Shown: positions 1 through 9,224, counted from the first letter of the stretch. The stretch is 57,227 nt of DNA from an uncultured Planctomycetia bacterium (GCA_903929765.1 CAIYVX010000030.1:1-57227), one strand, 5' to 3'. The notes: generated by a model from the letters alone, not told the origin. Made by a program: numbers and translations.

Positions 1-180
1 GAAGTGTCAGTCGGTCTGTTCCACGCCGGCGTGGAACATGGGGAAAGGCAGTTGTGGGCCAGCAGAGTCAGAAAGTGTCAGTCGGTCTGTTCCACGCCGG
101 CGTGGAACATCCTGATTGAAATCATCTTCGTCATTTACCATATCGTGTCAGTCGGTCTGTTCCACGCCGGCGTGGAACAT
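1..180 (-). CRISPR. Type V-B CRISPR array, leader-proximal end
   Basis: Three identical 36-bp repeats lie at 4-39, 75-110 and 145-180, separated by spacers of 35 bp (40-74) and 34 bp (111-144). The array continues past the left edge. On the minus strand the repeat ends in GACAC next to the spacer, as V-B repeats end in CAC, and its middle is a perfect 20-bp palindrome (10-bp arms GTTCCACGCC/GGCGTGGAAC). The cas genes and tracrRNA lie on the leader side, so 145-180 is the first repeat and 111-144 the newest spacer. The stretch 181-408 holds the leader and no gene. Confidence 0.97.
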
Positions 181-212
181 CGCCGTCGCCGCAACCCCAT
201 GCTGACCCGGCA

Positions 213-241
213 CTTATGACGCGCCGAGCGAGCACGTCCAA
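213..241 (-). promoter_or_regulatory. Candidate pre-crRNA promoter in the leader
   Basis: On the minus strand TTGGAC (241-236) is followed after 17 bp by CATAAG (218-213). Transcription would start near 206, about 26 nt before the first repeat. Both hexamers are imperfect, so position is the main support. Confidence 0.4.
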
Positions 242-408
242 AATCGACACACAACTCCGGTCGAAAACGTCCATGGGGTTCACCTAACTCCAGCAGTGAC
301 AGGCAGTTCGAGCATCCCCTGACCCCCCGTGCGCCACCGGCGCACTCGCGGCCATGATTACAGCAAACGGCCGGCATGGTTCACTTGCCAAGGGTCACGC
401 GACTTTAA

Positions 409-495
409 CGGCGTGAAACTGACCGACTCCACGGTGCCAAGCCCATCGAAGGGGAAGACACGTTCCGTGGACTTGCGACTGTCTCCTGTAGAGAC
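409..495 (-). ncRNA. tracrRNA of the type V-B system
   Basis: The minus-strand RNA predicted to start at about 495 opens with a hairpin GUCUC (495-491)/GAGAC (485-481). A long stem UCCACGG (471-465)/CCGUGGA (434-428) follows, enclosing GUGUC/GGCAC pairing and a CCC/GGG hairpin. Anti-repeat 1 (428-409) pairs with repeat bases 12-31 at 19 of 20 positions, with one G-U pair and one A-A mismatch. Anti-repeat 2, GUGUC (461-457), is complementary to the last five repeat bases GACAC. The order of 5' hairpin, nested stem, internal GUGCC-type anti-repeat and 3' anti-repeat is that of known Cas12b tracrRNAs such as the Alicyclobacillus one. The 3' end is not defined; no terminator is visible. Confidence 0.85.
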
Positions 496-501
496 GATTT
501 C

Positions 502-529
502 ACTATACCTTCGGCGGCGGCACTGTCAA
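502..529 (-). promoter_or_regulatory. tracrRNA promoter
   Basis: A consensus -35 TTGACA (529-524), a 16-bp spacer and TATAGT (507-502) lie directly after the cas2 stop codon. The predicted start at about 495 coincides with the first base of the tracrRNA 5' hairpin. This gives the tracrRNA its own promoter, apart from the cas operon. Confidence 0.75.
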
Positions 530-535
530 GCTTTG

Positions 536-829
536 TCAAACGACCACAGTCCCGCTGCCGGACACCCGCGGCAGCGGCTGGCCCACGACCGTAGTCGATT
601 CGCGGGCCTGCTTCTCGTCAGCGCCGAGGTCGAGAATCATGACCTGGTCTTCCTTCAGGTTCATCTCACCCTCAAGGGCCGACTGGAGACGCACACGGTC
701 GATCTCCTTGAGGACGCAGAAATAAACCGAGTACTGCCAGTGCTCGCCGAAGCCCTTCATCACTTTGAAGACGCGCTGCAAGCGCCGCGGGTGGCGAATG
801 TCGTAACAAACCAGGTAGCATCGACGCAT
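536..829 (-). CDS. cas2: CRISPR-associated endoribonuclease-fold protein Cas2
   Basis: This 97-aa protein has the usual Cas2 length and opening (MRRCYLVCYDIRHPRRLQRV), with the first beta strand and the conserved aspartate of the ferredoxin-like fold. Cas2 dimers bridge two Cas1 dimers in the spacer-integration complex. The ATG at 829 is preferred over an upstream TTG because GGGGGA sits 7-8 bases before it and the family starts there. The gene follows cas4-cas1 by 16 bp in the same operon and its stop overlaps the tracrRNA -35 region. The C-terminus is a short low-complexity tail. Confidence 0.95.
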   Translation of the reverse strand: MRRCYLVCYDIRHPRRLQRVFKVMKGFGEHWQYSVYFCVLKEIDRVRLQSALEGEMNLKEDQVMILDLGADEKQARESTTVVGQPLPRVSGSGTVVV

Positions 830-845
830 GGCGGTCCCCCGCAAA

Positions 846-2582
846 TCAGCGCGTTGTCAGAAAGGCCAAGGCAGGCACTTCGCCCAACAGCCACGCCGCA
901 ATGAGCCGCGCGTGCAGCATGAGCATGCGGCGGTAGCTCAAACGGTAGGCGAAGACCGGGTGCGTGACCTCCGTGTCCATGCGGCGGCCGTAGGCATTGA
1001 AAAATGCCTTGCGCCCGGCATCGCTAAGTGCGCAACCCGCTGCGGTCCTATAAAAGTGCCCTTCAGTGAGTTCCCCGCGATTGAAGGCCGAGACAGCCAC
1101 CGAATCGGCAATAAGTGGGCGGAACGGTTCCATCAGATCCAGGGCGAACGCCGGCCGGCCCGGCCGCGAGACGTGAAAAGCACCGATGGACGGCTCCAGG
1201 CTGGCCAGACGCAGGGCGGCCGTGCATTCGTGGGTGAGCATCGAGTAGGCCAGCGAGATGCAGGCATTGATCGGGTCGGGTGGAGGGCGGCGCTGACGGC
1301 CGTTGGCGTCGAATTCCGCTGCCAGCGGTCCCTTGAACATGCCGGCGAAGTGGCGGAAATAAATGGCAGCCGCCTGACCCTCGTGGCCGCGAATGGTTTC
1401 CAGTGAGTCGGCATGCGCCGCCCGATCGGCTTCCTGGACCAGATCGGCTGCTACCTGGTCCGGCAAGGCAGTGCAGTTGCGCATCAGCAGCGTCCGCTGG
1501 TTGGCGATCTTGGCGGTGATGATGGCGCGAGACAGTTCCAGACATTTCTGCGGATCGTCCAGACCGCGTATTTGCGCTCTGCGGACAGCGGCGCTCACCG
1601 AGTCGAGGGGATCAATCATCGCCACCATGCGTCCAGCGGCCGAAAGGTAGGCGATGGGAATGCCGCGGTCGGCCAAGGCCTGAACGGCCTGCGTCGAAAT
1701 CTGCACCGAACCCAGCAGAGAGAGGCTCTCCAAATTAGCCAAGGGGATTTCCTTGGCCTTCGCACCATCCTTGTCTACGACGGTGACGGCTTGACCTCTG
1801 ATGCCGATCCTGGTCCCGTTCGTCTGAGCCACCACGTGGATGCCGTCGTCCCGTGGCGGCCAAATCTTGCGCGGGGCAATTCCCTCGGCGGATTCTGACG
1901 CCCGCTGCTGGTTGACCTCGTCGGGTAGACAGATGGGTTGAAGCGAGCAGCGCACGCAACGGGGATCGTTAACCAGCGGCAACGGCCGAGAACCCTGGGC
2001 ACAAGCTTTGGCCGCTTCCAACGTCGCCAGGCTCTCAGCCTCCAGAGCCGCGTCAACGGGAATCTCCAGCCGCATTTTCTCCGCGGCGTAATAGAGAACG
2101 GCTTTCGGCACTTCGTATCCGGCTTCCTTCAGAAGGAGGGCCTGGAACCCCACCTGTACCCGGTCGGTCGGCCACGGCTCGGCCGCGGCCAGGGGCGGTG
2201 GGTCAGCTTCGCCGGGGTCGTCCGGCGGTGGGATGATCGAGGCCTGTTTGGGGCGTCCCTTGCGATATTCGACAGGCATGGCGGTTTGCCCTGCCACCTC
2301 GGCCAGGTCGAGCGTGGCCGTCAGGCCCAGCTTGGGGCTGGTCAGAGTCAGGCTGCGAACGGTCTTGGGACGGTCGGGGTCCGGCGCGGGGGCGCTATCA
2401 TCATCGTCCTCAGCCGTATCTTTGGCGGCGGCGCTGGGACGATGCACACGTTTGTGGACCGCGACGCCCTTCTCGGTGTCGGCGCTGGGCAGGAAGACGC
2501 CCTCCACCTCCATCAGGTAGAAGAGGCGTGGGCAATAGGCGTACTCCGCCACGTTGCGAGCCGGCCAGAGACTTTCGTCCAT
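846..2582 (-). CDS. cas4-cas1: Cas4-Cas1 fusion, spacer acquisition integrase
   Basis: The 578-aa protein joins a Cas4 domain (about 1-225) to a Cas1 domain (about 240-578). Cas4 shows the four iron-sulfur cysteines C17 (in AYCPRLFY) and C209, C212 and C218. Cas1 shows the three metal ligands E401, H470 (GAFH) and D482 (LDLMEPFRP). Cas4 trims and selects PAM-containing prespacers and Cas1 integrates them. A Cas4-Cas1 fusion is typical of type V-B loci. An acidic insert with several aspartates lies near residues 50-70. The start has GGAA about 8 bases upstream and lies 27 bp after the cas12b stop, so the genes are probably co-transcribed. Confidence 0.97.
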   Translation of the reverse strand: MDESLWPARNVAEYAYCPRLFYLMEVEGVFLPSADTEKGVAVHKRVHRPSAAAKDTAEDDDDSAPAPDPDRPKTVRSLTLTSPKLGLTATLDLAEVAGQTAMPVEYRKGRPKQASIIPPPDDPGEADPPPLAAAEPWPTDRVQVGFQALLLKEAGYEVPKAVLYYAAEKMRLEIPVDAALEAESLATLEAAKACAQGSRPLPLVNDPRCVRCSLQPICLPDEVNQQRASESAEGIAPRKIWPPRDDGIHVVAQTNGTRIGIRGQAVTVVDKDGAKAKEIPLANLESLSLLGSVQISTQAVQALADRGIPIAYLSAAGRMVAMIDPLDSVSAAVRRAQIRGLDDPQKCLELSRAIITAKIANQRTLLMRNCTALPDQVAADLVQEADRAAHADSLETIRGHEGQAAAIYFRHFAGMFKGPLAAEFDANGRQRRPPPDPINACISLAYSMLTHECTAALRLASLEPSIGAFHVSRPGRPAFALDLMEPFRPLIADSVAVSAFNRGELTEGHFYRTAAGCALSDAGRKAFFNAYGRRMDTEVTHPVFAYRLSYRRMLMLHARLIAAWLLGEVPALAFLTTR

Positions 2583-2609
2583 AAGAGGTTCCGTCCATCG
2601 GCGATGCCT

Positions 2610-5600
2610 TCATTGATGGCCGCAGCCTCTATATTTGTCGGCCAATGCCCTTAAGTTCTTGATAACTTGTGCCGTCACTGCGTTCCAATATGCTTGGTAG
2701 TTGCGCCATGAGCTGGAGTGGTCCGCCACGTCGCGCCACAGATTGATGACCTGTTTCGGGGCATCCTTGCTCTTCTTCCGGCCGCGCCCGACGTCAGCGG
2801 AACCAGCTTGCGTTACTTCGGTTGGCAACGGCGCAGCCTGGTCAAATGCCCTGCACCCCTTGACCTTATCACCGGCGGGCCTATGGTCTTTCGGGTCACA
2901 GGGCACGTACCACCAGCGCCCCGGCCAGTCGGGGTCGATCAGGACTCGCAGGCCGATGTTGGCGGCCGCGTTCAGGTCGGCCTGGAGGCCTTTGACAGCC
3001 GGGGAAGCACCATCAGAGGAGACGAAGAGTTCACCGCCCTTCTGGGGGACGCGAATGGGCGCGGGAGCGGACCTCCCGTCAACGGCGGATTTCTGCCCGT
3101 GGGCAGCAGACCAGCGGCGCTGTTCCTCGGCCCACGTCCACGTTCGCCCCCCGGCGTCCGTCCAGGTCTTCGTTTTCTCGTCCCAGTCGGCATACCGGGC
3201 GGCCAGGAAACGATTCTCCGCGGACGCCTGACTCTCCTTCGCCGCTACCTCATCCATCGCCTTCTTAAGGCGTTTCCAGAGATAACCGCCTTGCCGCACA
3301 AAATCCGCCACAGGAATGTCCTGGCAGCGAATACCTGGTGCGCCGGTGCGGGAGTCCTGACGCGAAGTGTAAGAAGCCGGCACTTCGCGCAGATGCAGGC
3401 CGTGCAACTGGCAAGCTTCGGCCAGGTACTTCTTCACCTTTCCGGAAGACCAGGACATAAGTTGCCGATTCTCGCGGCGGGTCCGGGTCTCTTCAGGGCG
3501 ATAGTGCGTCAGATTCTCGATGACCACGGCATGGCACGGCTCGTCCACACGGGCTCGGGGCCGCCGCTGATCTTTCCCGCTCTTGGAGCGTTTCATGCGC
3601 CCTATACCGAGCGCGGCTTCGACGATCCGGCTGGCCAGTTGCTTGACGCGCTGCTCGCGCATCCGCTCCATTGTGTTGAGAATGCCGCGACCGAAATCCC
3701 TCAGATCATCGTCGCCCCTGGCCGGGATGTTCTTGCGCAGATTCTCCGGCTCGGGCCGCATGTGAAATGCCTTCTGGACTTGATACAGAGACTTGATGGT
3801 GGCGATGCGCGTCAGCGAAAGCCCGCCGACGTGGCGGATGCCGGCATGCATCGCTCGTCGGCCGCGAGGCAGAACCCAGTCTCGCAGCCACCGCAAATGC
3901 TTGTGCCATATAGCGTTGTCCTCGCTCCACCGTTCAGCCCACAGGCGCTGCAGTTTCTGCCGTAGCGCCAGGTTCCGGGCCAACTTTTCGGCCACCGGTT
4001 GCAACGCGGCCGCCACTTCGTCGCGATACTTGCGGCGTGTGGCTGCGGCGGCCCCGTCTTCGGGCACCTGCGGCAAGACCTGATCACCAGTAAGCGGCGC
4101 GATGTACTCTGCCCACGTTCTCTCAGCCTTGTTGTCGTTCCAACCCTTGCCCGTGAAAAGCCCGTGCCAATCGGCCAGAGCCTCGGTAAGGATCGCCACG
4201 CGTCCCTTGTCGTCCAAGGGCTCCTCACGGCCACCGGGCAACAGGCGTTTGACGGCCGTAAGGTTGAAGGCGATGCGCGCCCGGCGGCCGTGGCGGACCA
4301 GGGCCAGGCGGGCTGCTCGGACGGTTTCGGACATCAGCTCATCCACCCGGAGCGAGCGCCGTTCGAACGGCTGCCGGCCCACAGCCTGTTCAAAGGCGCC
4401 GACTGCTCGGCGCTCCACGTCGCTGGCCTGACGGGCAGGCCCTTCTTCACCTTGGAGTTTGATCAGAAACTGACGATCCAATCGCGCCCACGGCGCGGGA
4501 TGCGGAATGTTCCCGACCTCGCCGGTTTCCGCATCGATCTGCTCCAACTCATCCGAACCGATACGGCGGTAGATGGTGGTCTGTAATCCGCCTTCCTGAT
4601 TCTTCGACTTAAGGTGAACGTACAGGTCCGCGTCGGACGGCGAAGCGACGCCAGCGGCGCGGCAGGCGGCCTTCATCTGCTTGCCGCTCAGCGTTTCCCA
4701 CACGGCGCAGGCGGCGGCGTAGCGATGGCCCAAGTCTACAGAGATAACTCGCAAACCGGGAAGGCGACAGAGGCCAAGTCTGGCCAGTCCCTGTCGTTTA
4801 CGGTTTTCTTCCGCATGCGGCCAGTACTCAGGATTGGGCCGCAGGCCATTCGCTTCCGCAAAGTTCATCCACGGTCCCTGCGGTTGGAGTTTGGCAGAGA
4901 AAGTCATCAGCCAGCGAAGGCGAGAGAGCATCTTGGCCAGGCGTTTGCGGCGTTCCGCAGCAGGCATAACTTGGTCGTCACGCACTCTGGCTATCACCTC
5001 CAGTTGAGCGCGAGGCGCCTGGAGGCGGCCATTCCACTTCTCCTGCTCGAAAAGCCCGATGATGTTCACCGACACGTCCTCGGCGGCGCCGCCGGCGGCA
5101 CGACCCAGACGGTCGGCCCGAGTAACCTCTGTTGACGAGGAGTTTGTCTCCGCCGCTGACCGGCTCAAGGCCAGGTCACGGCCCATCCTCTTGCCTTGCC
5201 ACAGAAGCGGCGTGTCAACGATGTCGAGGCCCGTCCAGAGACCCATCGAAAGCGTCCTGTCATACCCCGCGCTATTCACGGCCTGGGCTTGCTGTTCGGC
5301 GGCGTTCAGTTTTTTTGCCGCTCGTTTTTTCTGTTGGGGCGTGGTTGCGGCGGCGACCGCCAACTGAGCTTCAATAAGGTGCCGGGCCGCTTCATGGGCG
5401 GCAAACGAGATCTCCCATCGCGAATAGCCGAAGTCACAGAAGATCGGGTGCAGCAGCGGATCGGGGTGCCGGTAGGCGGGCACCTTGAATCGGCGCTTCT
5501 TCGCCTCGGCCTCGGCGGCGCTCACATAGTCGAGAAGAATCTGATGGTCAGCATGGCCGTCGCCCTCCCAGACACACCTGGCATCTTCCGCCGCCAACGC

Positions 5601-7049
5601 TTCAAACAGTTGGCCATCACCAAACTTCTCGTCATTGGCCTGGCTTTCGGCTTGGACTGCTCCGACGGCGGTAAGGCGGTCGGCCTCAGACTTGCACCGC
5701 ATCCAGGCCTGCACCACATCTTTCCAACCGTCTACAGCACGCCGCCGGATACGATAGGTGTCCGAGGCCCCCGATACGTCAGACCGCCTCAGGCAGAACG
5801 AGTCCAGCCATTCCTTCGTCGTCTCCGGTACGTCGGCGATCTTCCTGGCGTCTTCCTCGAACTGCCGACGCTCGGCCTCGGCCCGCTTGATCCAGGTGTG
5901 GGCCAGCGAGACCCGGCGGGCGGCATGATCCAGCATGACGGCAAACTCGCCGGTATGATTCCGGTTGCGAACAAAGGGCATCCCTGCTTGGGCCTCGATA
6001 TGTTGTTGGAGTGATGCAATCCAAGCGGGGGCCGTAGACTGCCCGACTTTCCCCTGCTTTTCCTTTGCTTCTTCAGAACACTTTGCCTGGAGTGTCTCGA
6101 TCACACTCAGAGTCAAGGTGTCTGGCAGGTTGTCGATGGCTAACCGCCCCTTTGATGGTCGGCCTTTCCAACCGATAGCATCAGGTAGCGATCCTTGGGA
6201 GACACCGGCAGGGTTGCCTCCGAGAATTCGGACCAGGTGAGAAAGAAGATCAACCTTGGGCCGACCATCGAATCCTTGGAGGTCCAAGCCAGCAATCGTG
6301 CGGAGCGATTTTATGACCTGTCCGCTGTCGCTCTTCTTGCCGGTGCCGAAGTTCGTACTGATCCACCCACGCGAGAGGGTGCTAAACTCCGGGCCGTCAC
6401 GTGCGCCGGCTCCAATGGCCTCCGTTGTCGGCAAGGAGAAGTATTCCGCCTCAGGGCCGAAAAAGTTCAATATCGTTTGGGCGGCATACTGGCGGGTGAG
6501 TCCGGTCATGGTTTTGCAGTGCTTGTCGAACGCATCACTGCGATTGACCCAGACGGCATCATCGCGGATGGTCGCAGACAGAGATGAGGCACAGGCCTGG
6601 ACCCATGTCTCACTGTCGTTCTTGTTGAAGCCGCGCGATTGGAGAATTTTCCGAAAAGCGTCCATTACCTTGTGGTTACGGTCGGAATGTGGCTCATTAC
6701 CGGAGGCTACAATGAGGCCGGGCACGTTCGACGGAGCACCATCCTTGGACTCAACCGAAAGCCAGGAAAGAGCCAACAGGATTCTCCGGTCCCGGAGTTC
6801 AGATGACTGATCAGGTTTTCCCTTGCCTTGGACTGTCGGCATGTCGGCCAGCGTATGGCACAGACCGCCGCGCAGCGTTAGCAACCAGTCGCCGAACGCC
6901 TTGGCCCCATTGTTGACGGCCTCGTGCGTGCGCCAGAGATTCTCACGCCACGTCTGGTCCTGCGGACACGTATTGTCCTGCGGAGGAATCCCTCGCAAAC
7001 GCAACGTGTAGGCCCGTTGGGTAACCGGCACAGCCGTGACTTTGCTCAT
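2610..7049 (-). CDS. cas12b: Cas12b (C2c1) effector nuclease, unusually large
   Basis: This is the RNA-guided DNA nuclease of the V-B system. All three RuvC motifs are clear: D772 in VISVDLGHRYA, E1178 in HAVVIENLTHYRP followed by the family signature SRQDSRTGAPGIRCQ, and D1358 in LQADLNAAANIG. Characterised Cas12b proteins have about 1100-1300 residues (Alicyclobacillus: 1129, with D570, E848 and D977). This one has 1479. The extra length is spread out: about 200 residues before RuvC-I, about 130 between RuvC-I and II, and about 50 between II and III. The start has AGGAG about 11 bases upstream. It lies 28 bp after a TPR protein gene, which probably heads the operon. Confidence 0.96.
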   Translation of the reverse strand: MSKVTAVPVTQRAYTLRLRGIPPQDNTCPQDQTWRENLWRTHEAVNNGAKAFGDWLLTLRGGLCHTLADMPTVQGKGKPDQSSELRDRRILLALSWLSVESKDGAPSNVPGLIVASGNEPHSDRNHKVMDAFRKILQSRGFNKNDSETWVQACASSLSATIRDDAVWVNRSDAFDKHCKTMTGLTRQYAAQTILNFFGPEAEYFSLPTTEAIGAGARDGPEFSTLSRGWISTNFGTGKKSDSGQVIKSLRTIAGLDLQGFDGRPKVDLLSHLVRILGGNPAGVSQGSLPDAIGWKGRPSKGRLAIDNLPDTLTLSVIETLQAKCSEEAKEKQGKVGQSTAPAWIASLQQHIEAQAGMPFVRNRNHTGEFAVMLDHAARRVSLAHTWIKRAEAERRQFEEDARKIADVPETTKEWLDSFCLRRSDVSGASDTYRIRRRAVDGWKDVVQAWMRCKSEADRLTAVGAVQAESQANDEKFGDGQLFEALAAEDARCVWEGDGHADHQILLDYVSAAEAEAKKRRFKVPAYRHPDPLLHPIFCDFGYSRWEISFAAHEAARHLIEAQLAVAAATTPQQKKRAAKKLNAAEQQAQAVNSAGYDRTLSMGLWTGLDIVDTPLLWQGKRMGRDLALSRSAAETNSSSTEVTRADRLGRAAGGAAEDVSVNIIGLFEQEKWNGRLQAPRAQLEVIARVRDDQVMPAAERRKRLAKMLSRLRWLMTFSAKLQPQGPWMNFAEANGLRPNPEYWPHAEENRKRQGLARLGLCRLPGLRVISVDLGHRYAAACAVWETLSGKQMKAACRAAGVASPSDADLYVHLKSKNQEGGLQTTIYRRIGSDELEQIDAETGEVGNIPHPAPWARLDRQFLIKLQGEEGPARQASDVERRAVGAFEQAVGRQPFERRSLRVDELMSETVRAARLALVRHGRRARIAFNLTAVKRLLPGGREEPLDDKGRVAILTEALADWHGLFTGKGWNDNKAERTWAEYIAPLTGDQVLPQVPEDGAAAATRRKYRDEVAAALQPVAEKLARNLALRQKLQRLWAERWSEDNAIWHKHLRWLRDWVLPRGRRAMHAGIRHVGGLSLTRIATIKSLYQVQKAFHMRPEPENLRKNIPARGDDDLRDFGRGILNTMERMREQRVKQLASRIVEAALGIGRMKRSKSGKDQRRPRARVDEPCHAVVIENLTHYRPEETRTRRENRQLMSWSSGKVKKYLAEACQLHGLHLREVPASYTSRQDSRTGAPGIRCQDIPVADFVRQGGYLWKRLKKAMDEVAAKESQASAENRFLAARYADWDEKTKTWTDAGGRTWTWAEEQRRWSAAHGQKSAVDGRSAPAPIRVPQKGGELFVSSDGASPAVKGLQADLNAAANIGLRVLIDPDWPGRWWYVPCDPKDHRPAGDKVKGCRAFDQAAPLPTEVTQAGSADVGRGRKKSKDAPKQVINLWRDVADHSSSWRNYQAYWNAVTAQVIKNLRALADKYRGCGHQ

Positions 7050-7077
7050 GGCGTCGTTCTCCTATGGCAATACTCGG

Positions 7078-9051
7078 CTATCGGCTTCGCTTCTTCCGCG
7101 AACTCTTCTTCCCTTTGGGCTTGCCCTTCTGACCACGGGCCGCCTTGCGGATCTTCCGGGCTTGCTGGTCAAGCCAGACCAGGGCACCGGGGGTGGCGTC
7201 CCAAGCCTCGCCGCATTGGTCGGCACAGATAATAGCCTCCTCGTTGGAACCCACGGCGTAACTGTCGGGCCAGAAGCCGTCGCTATCGCGATCCAACAGG
7301 TACTTCGGCACGTGCCGGTTCGTGCCGATGGCTTCGCCCAGCAACTCGCGGGAGCGTTCGGTATCACCTTCCTGGCGAAACGTCAACAAGGCGCGGCCAT
7401 ACGACCAGAGGGCGGATGCATCGTCTTCATAGGCGGCGAGTAACTTGGCGGCAGCCTCGTCCTGCCCGATCTGTAGCAAGAGCGGCAGCAACTGGTCGCG
7501 TGCGCCCTGATTGTCATTGGGATTGAGTCGCAGCAATTCCTGGTAGTTGGCCACGGCCCCGACGAGATCGTTGGCTTCAGTTTGAACCATGGCCAGGCCC
7601 AACAGGGCGCGCATGAATGGCCGCGTGCTTTGGAGGCCCCAGAAGTGGCCCGCATCTTCCTTGAACCGCGCCTCGCCAACAGCCCGTCGCCCCGCCTCGA
7701 CCCCCTGCGCAAAGAAACCCATGGCCTTGGCCGGATCGCTGCTGGCCTCCGCAAGGATCACATAGGCATCGGCGCAGTCGGGACAGATTTTGAGCGCCTC
7801 TCGTGCCAGAGTGAGGCGCCGCCGGCCGAAGGCGTCGAAGGCCTGATAGCACAAGTCCTGAGCCTGTTCCAATGGCGTGCGCGGCGGATATTTCGTGCGG
7901 TCAACCGGCTTGTTTGAGAACTCCTTCTCTAGCGCCGCATTCGCCTCGTCGATGTTCGCAAAATTCTTGCCTTCCATGAATCGGTGTATCTCGGCGGTCT
8001 GCGCCTCCATGGCCCGCCGGTCTGGCATCATGCCGCGACGGTAGCGTTCATGTGGCGTAGGCGGTTGGAGTTCGAATGGCAAGCTGAGGACATAGTCGAC
8101 CGGCCCGTCGAAGGTTTCGACGTGTTTCGTCCAGCGGCCGGCGTCGAGTTCCTCTTCGGTCGTGGCCGCCAACGCCCGCATGAGGCCCTCGACGTAAGTC
8201 AACGTGGCGGCATCGGCCCGGCGCGGACCGCCCTTGAGTTCCTGACGGACCAGGACGGGGAACATTTTATCGCGGCAAACGGGCAGCCGCTCTTCCTGCC
8301 ACAGTTCGGCGTCGGCGACCGGCAGATCATCCAAAGCGTCGAAGTTCAGGGACCAGAGCGCTCCGAGCTTGAGCAGATCGCCCGGCTGCTCGCACTCATA
8401 CGTCTTCCAGTAATGGTCGGCCGACTTGTAGAACCCCAGGCCGAACTCCTGGCCGCCGGCGCCCAGGACCACGGCACAGCGCAGAGCGTCGTCCACCTTG
8501 GGCACCGCAATTTCTATCAAATCCTCGTTGCCAAGTTGCCGCCATGGCGCCGCCTCGAAGAATCCTTTGGCCGCGGTGGCAAAGTCACGAAACCGGTCGA
8601 GCGTCACGCCGGTGTCTTCCAGCGGGCCGGGAATCATCGGCTCCTGGCCGATCGCGCCGCGCAAAAGATCCTGTAGGCCCAGCAGCCCGGCCAGGTGGTC
8701 GCTCTGTTCCACCCGAATGCCGACTTCCGTCAGAATGCTCGACAGTTGCTCAGCCAGGGCAGCGTCGCCAACCTCCACTTTGCCCGGCCGGTAGCCGGTC
8801 AGCTTCGGATCGTTGGCGAATGCCACGAGCGCGTTGAGCACTGTCTGGAGTGGCGTGTCGCCCGGCTGGTAGTTCTCCGGCGCCGGTCCCACCTTGCCAG
8901 CCTTCAGGCTGATCCACAGGGCCACCTCCGGCTCAAAGGGCTTTCCGTCGTCGTCAATCACCATGCCCGGCAAGCGGACAATGCCGCCCTGCCAGACGTC
9001 ATCCATATGCTGCGGCAACTGCTTCAGTTTCGCTACTTGGAATGGCAACAT
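7078..9051 (-). CDS. TPR/ST7-like protein at the head of the cas12b operon
   Basis: The 657-aa soluble protein has no signal peptide. Residues 1-330 are unrecognised; residues 390-600 contain TPR-like helices (LTLAREALKICPDCADAYVI, YQELLRLNPNDNQGARDQL) of the type seen in bacterial ST7/SEC-C-linked proteins. The tail is very basic (RKIRKAARGQKGKPKGKK). I start it at 9051, where AAGGA precedes the ATG, rather than at the upstream ATG at 9174. It ends 28 bp before cas12b on the same strand, so co-transcription is likely. It is not a standard V-B gene: it may be an accessory factor, a regulator or a bystander. Fold confidence is moderate; function is unknown. Confidence 0.75.
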   Translation of the reverse strand: MLPFQVAKLKQLPQHMDDVWQGGIVRLPGMVIDDDGKPFEPEVALWISLKAGKVGPAPENYQPGDTPLQTVLNALVAFANDPKLTGYRPGKVEVGDAALAEQLSSILTEVGIRVEQSDHLAGLLGLQDLLRGAIGQEPMIPGPLEDTGVTLDRFRDFATAAKGFFEAAPWRQLGNEDLIEIAVPKVDDALRCAVVLGAGGQEFGLGFYKSADHYWKTYECEQPGDLLKLGALWSLNFDALDDLPVADAELWQEERLPVCRDKMFPVLVRQELKGGPRRADAATLTYVEGLMRALAATTEEELDAGRWTKHVETFDGPVDYVLSLPFELQPPTPHERYRRGMMPDRRAMEAQTAEIHRFMEGKNFANIDEANAALEKEFSNKPVDRTKYPPRTPLEQAQDLCYQAFDAFGRRRLTLAREALKICPDCADAYVILAEASSDPAKAMGFFAQGVEAGRRAVGEARFKEDAGHFWGLQSTRPFMRALLGLAMVQTEANDLVGAVANYQELLRLNPNDNQGARDQLLPLLLQIGQDEAAAKLLAAYEDDASALWSYGRALLTFRQEGDTERSRELLGEAIGTNRHVPKYLLDRDSDGFWPDSYAVGSNEEAIICADQCGEAWDATPGALVWLDQQARKIRKAARGQKGKPKGKKSSRKKRSR

Positions 9052-9189
9052 GCCTGGGGTTCCTTTTTCTGCGAGAAAGTTCAGTTTTTGATTCGCTGGC
9101 CGGGCCGAGAAGCCGCCGACCATCGTACAATTGATCCGACATGAAGTCCATGCTGCACCATTCGTTGTCGACAAACGTCAGGGATTCTC

Positions 9190-9218
9190 TTGGCAACCCG
9201 GTCCGCCTCTGGCATAAT
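9190..9218 (+). promoter_or_regulatory. Promoter of the type IIG-like gene, leaderless architecture
   Basis: TTGGCA (9190-9195) is followed after exactly 17 bp by CATAAT (9213-9218). The predicted start, seven bases after the -10, falls on the A of the ATG at 9225, and there is no ribosome binding site. This decides the gene start, because the upstream in-frame ATG at 9141 would not be on the transcript. Confidence 0.7.
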
Positions 9219-9224
9219 TCCGCC

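Noticed and set aside
5196-6014. Long plus-strand frame (272 aa) inside cas12b
   Set aside because: Antisense shadow of a gene with clear RuvC motifs; no family features and no RBS.
1-9051. Type V-A or other Cas12 subtype
   Set aside because: The RTGAPGIRC signature, the Cas4-Cas1 fusion and the tracrRNA fit Cas12b; Cas12a has no tracrRNA and a different repeat end.
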